This document shows positions 63,940 to 64,000 of a stretch of 64,000 nt of DNA, piece after piece (the stretch's first letter is position 1; each line of letters starts with the position of its first letter). This DNA is from Oscillatoria acuminata PCC 6304 (GTDB lineage: Bacteria > Cyanobacteriota > Cyanobacteriia > Cyanobacteriales > Laspinemataceae): contig NC_019693.1 of assembly GCF_000317105.1 (NCBI RefSeq), positions 7,625,444-7,689,443 of the forward strand. Direction: 5' to 3'. Below the pieces are notes generated by a model that saw only the letters and a list, made by a program, of their open reading frames with translations, did not search any database and was not told the origin of the DNA. A program made the position numbers and the translations under genes.

Positions 63940-64000
63940 AGCCTCTGTTCCTAATGCTCCTTGGTAAAACTCGTTTAACAATCTTCGTTTCTAAAAAAAA

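Overview
The window looks like chromosomal DNA of a filamentous, non-heterocystous cyanobacterium of the Oscillatoria/Laspinema/Phormidium kind. Supporting evidence: very frequent HIP1 octamers (GCGATCGC) inside genes; sulfolipid genes sqdB-sqdX; nblA for phycobilisome breakdown; the omp85-lpxC-fabZ-lpxA-lpxB block; a nirA-nrtP-narB nitrate cluster under NtcA-type control; a nitrite reductase with a C-terminal ferredoxin domain, as known from Plectonema; and many GC-rich palindromic interspersed repeats. The species assignment is inference. I saw no rRNA, tRNA, CRISPR array or prophage.

Layout. 1-2.4 kb: sulfolipid synthesis (sqdB cut by the left edge, then sqdX). 2.4-4.2 kb: an IscB nuclease with an upstream omega/HEARO-type guide RNA, ending at the ATGA that opens a GAF-GAF-PAS-adenylate cyclase gene (4.2-6.8 kb). 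8.1-8.7 kb: a DUF433/DUF5615 toxin-antitoxin pair with a frameshifted toxin. 8.9-13.4 kb (minus strand): a THI5-like ABC transporter whose permease is separated from its ATPase and binding protein by a eukaryote-like pyruvoyl-tetrahydropterin synthase and a short-chain reductase. 13.5-16.6 kb: Nudix, glycosyltransferase, folB, purC. 16.7-22.9 kb: outer-membrane biogenesis (Omp85 and lipid A synthesis), followed by a 48-bp tandem array. 23.5-26.1 kb: a large fusion of a cyclic-nucleotide-binding-like domain, a degraded sigma-54-activator AAA+ domain and a membrane polyferredoxin. 26-35.5 kb: cysK, ABC1 kinase, PP2C, nblA, a tandem Usp protein, RNase H and several unknowns. 35.7-43.2 kb: HAD phosphatase and treZ-treY-treH for trehalose synthesis and hydrolysis; the treH 3' end has been copied into a tandem array.

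44-49 kb holds a DUF4342 protein, a membrane coiled-coil protein, and an 864-residue protein that combines the OB, zinc-finger and HhH modules of NAD-dependent DNA ligase (without the ligase catalytic domain), eleven 21-residue coiled-coil repeats and a C-terminal membrane anchor. 49-57.4 kb is the nitrate assimilation cluster: a canonical NtcA promoter, a second NtcA box lying in a short leader ORF, nirA, two paralogous TonB/TolA-shaped proteins of unknown role, nrtP and narB. 57.7-64 kb: a PIN-toxin TA pair, a C39-like peptidase, a histidine phosphatase, glucokinase, peptide deformylase and an HtrA-type protease.

The observations I would follow first are the membrane-anchored ligase-like coiled-coil protein, the CNB/AAA+/polyferredoxin fusion, the TonB-like pair in the nitrate cluster, and the IscB element at the cyclase start. 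All family assignments come from reading motifs by eye; no database search was run.
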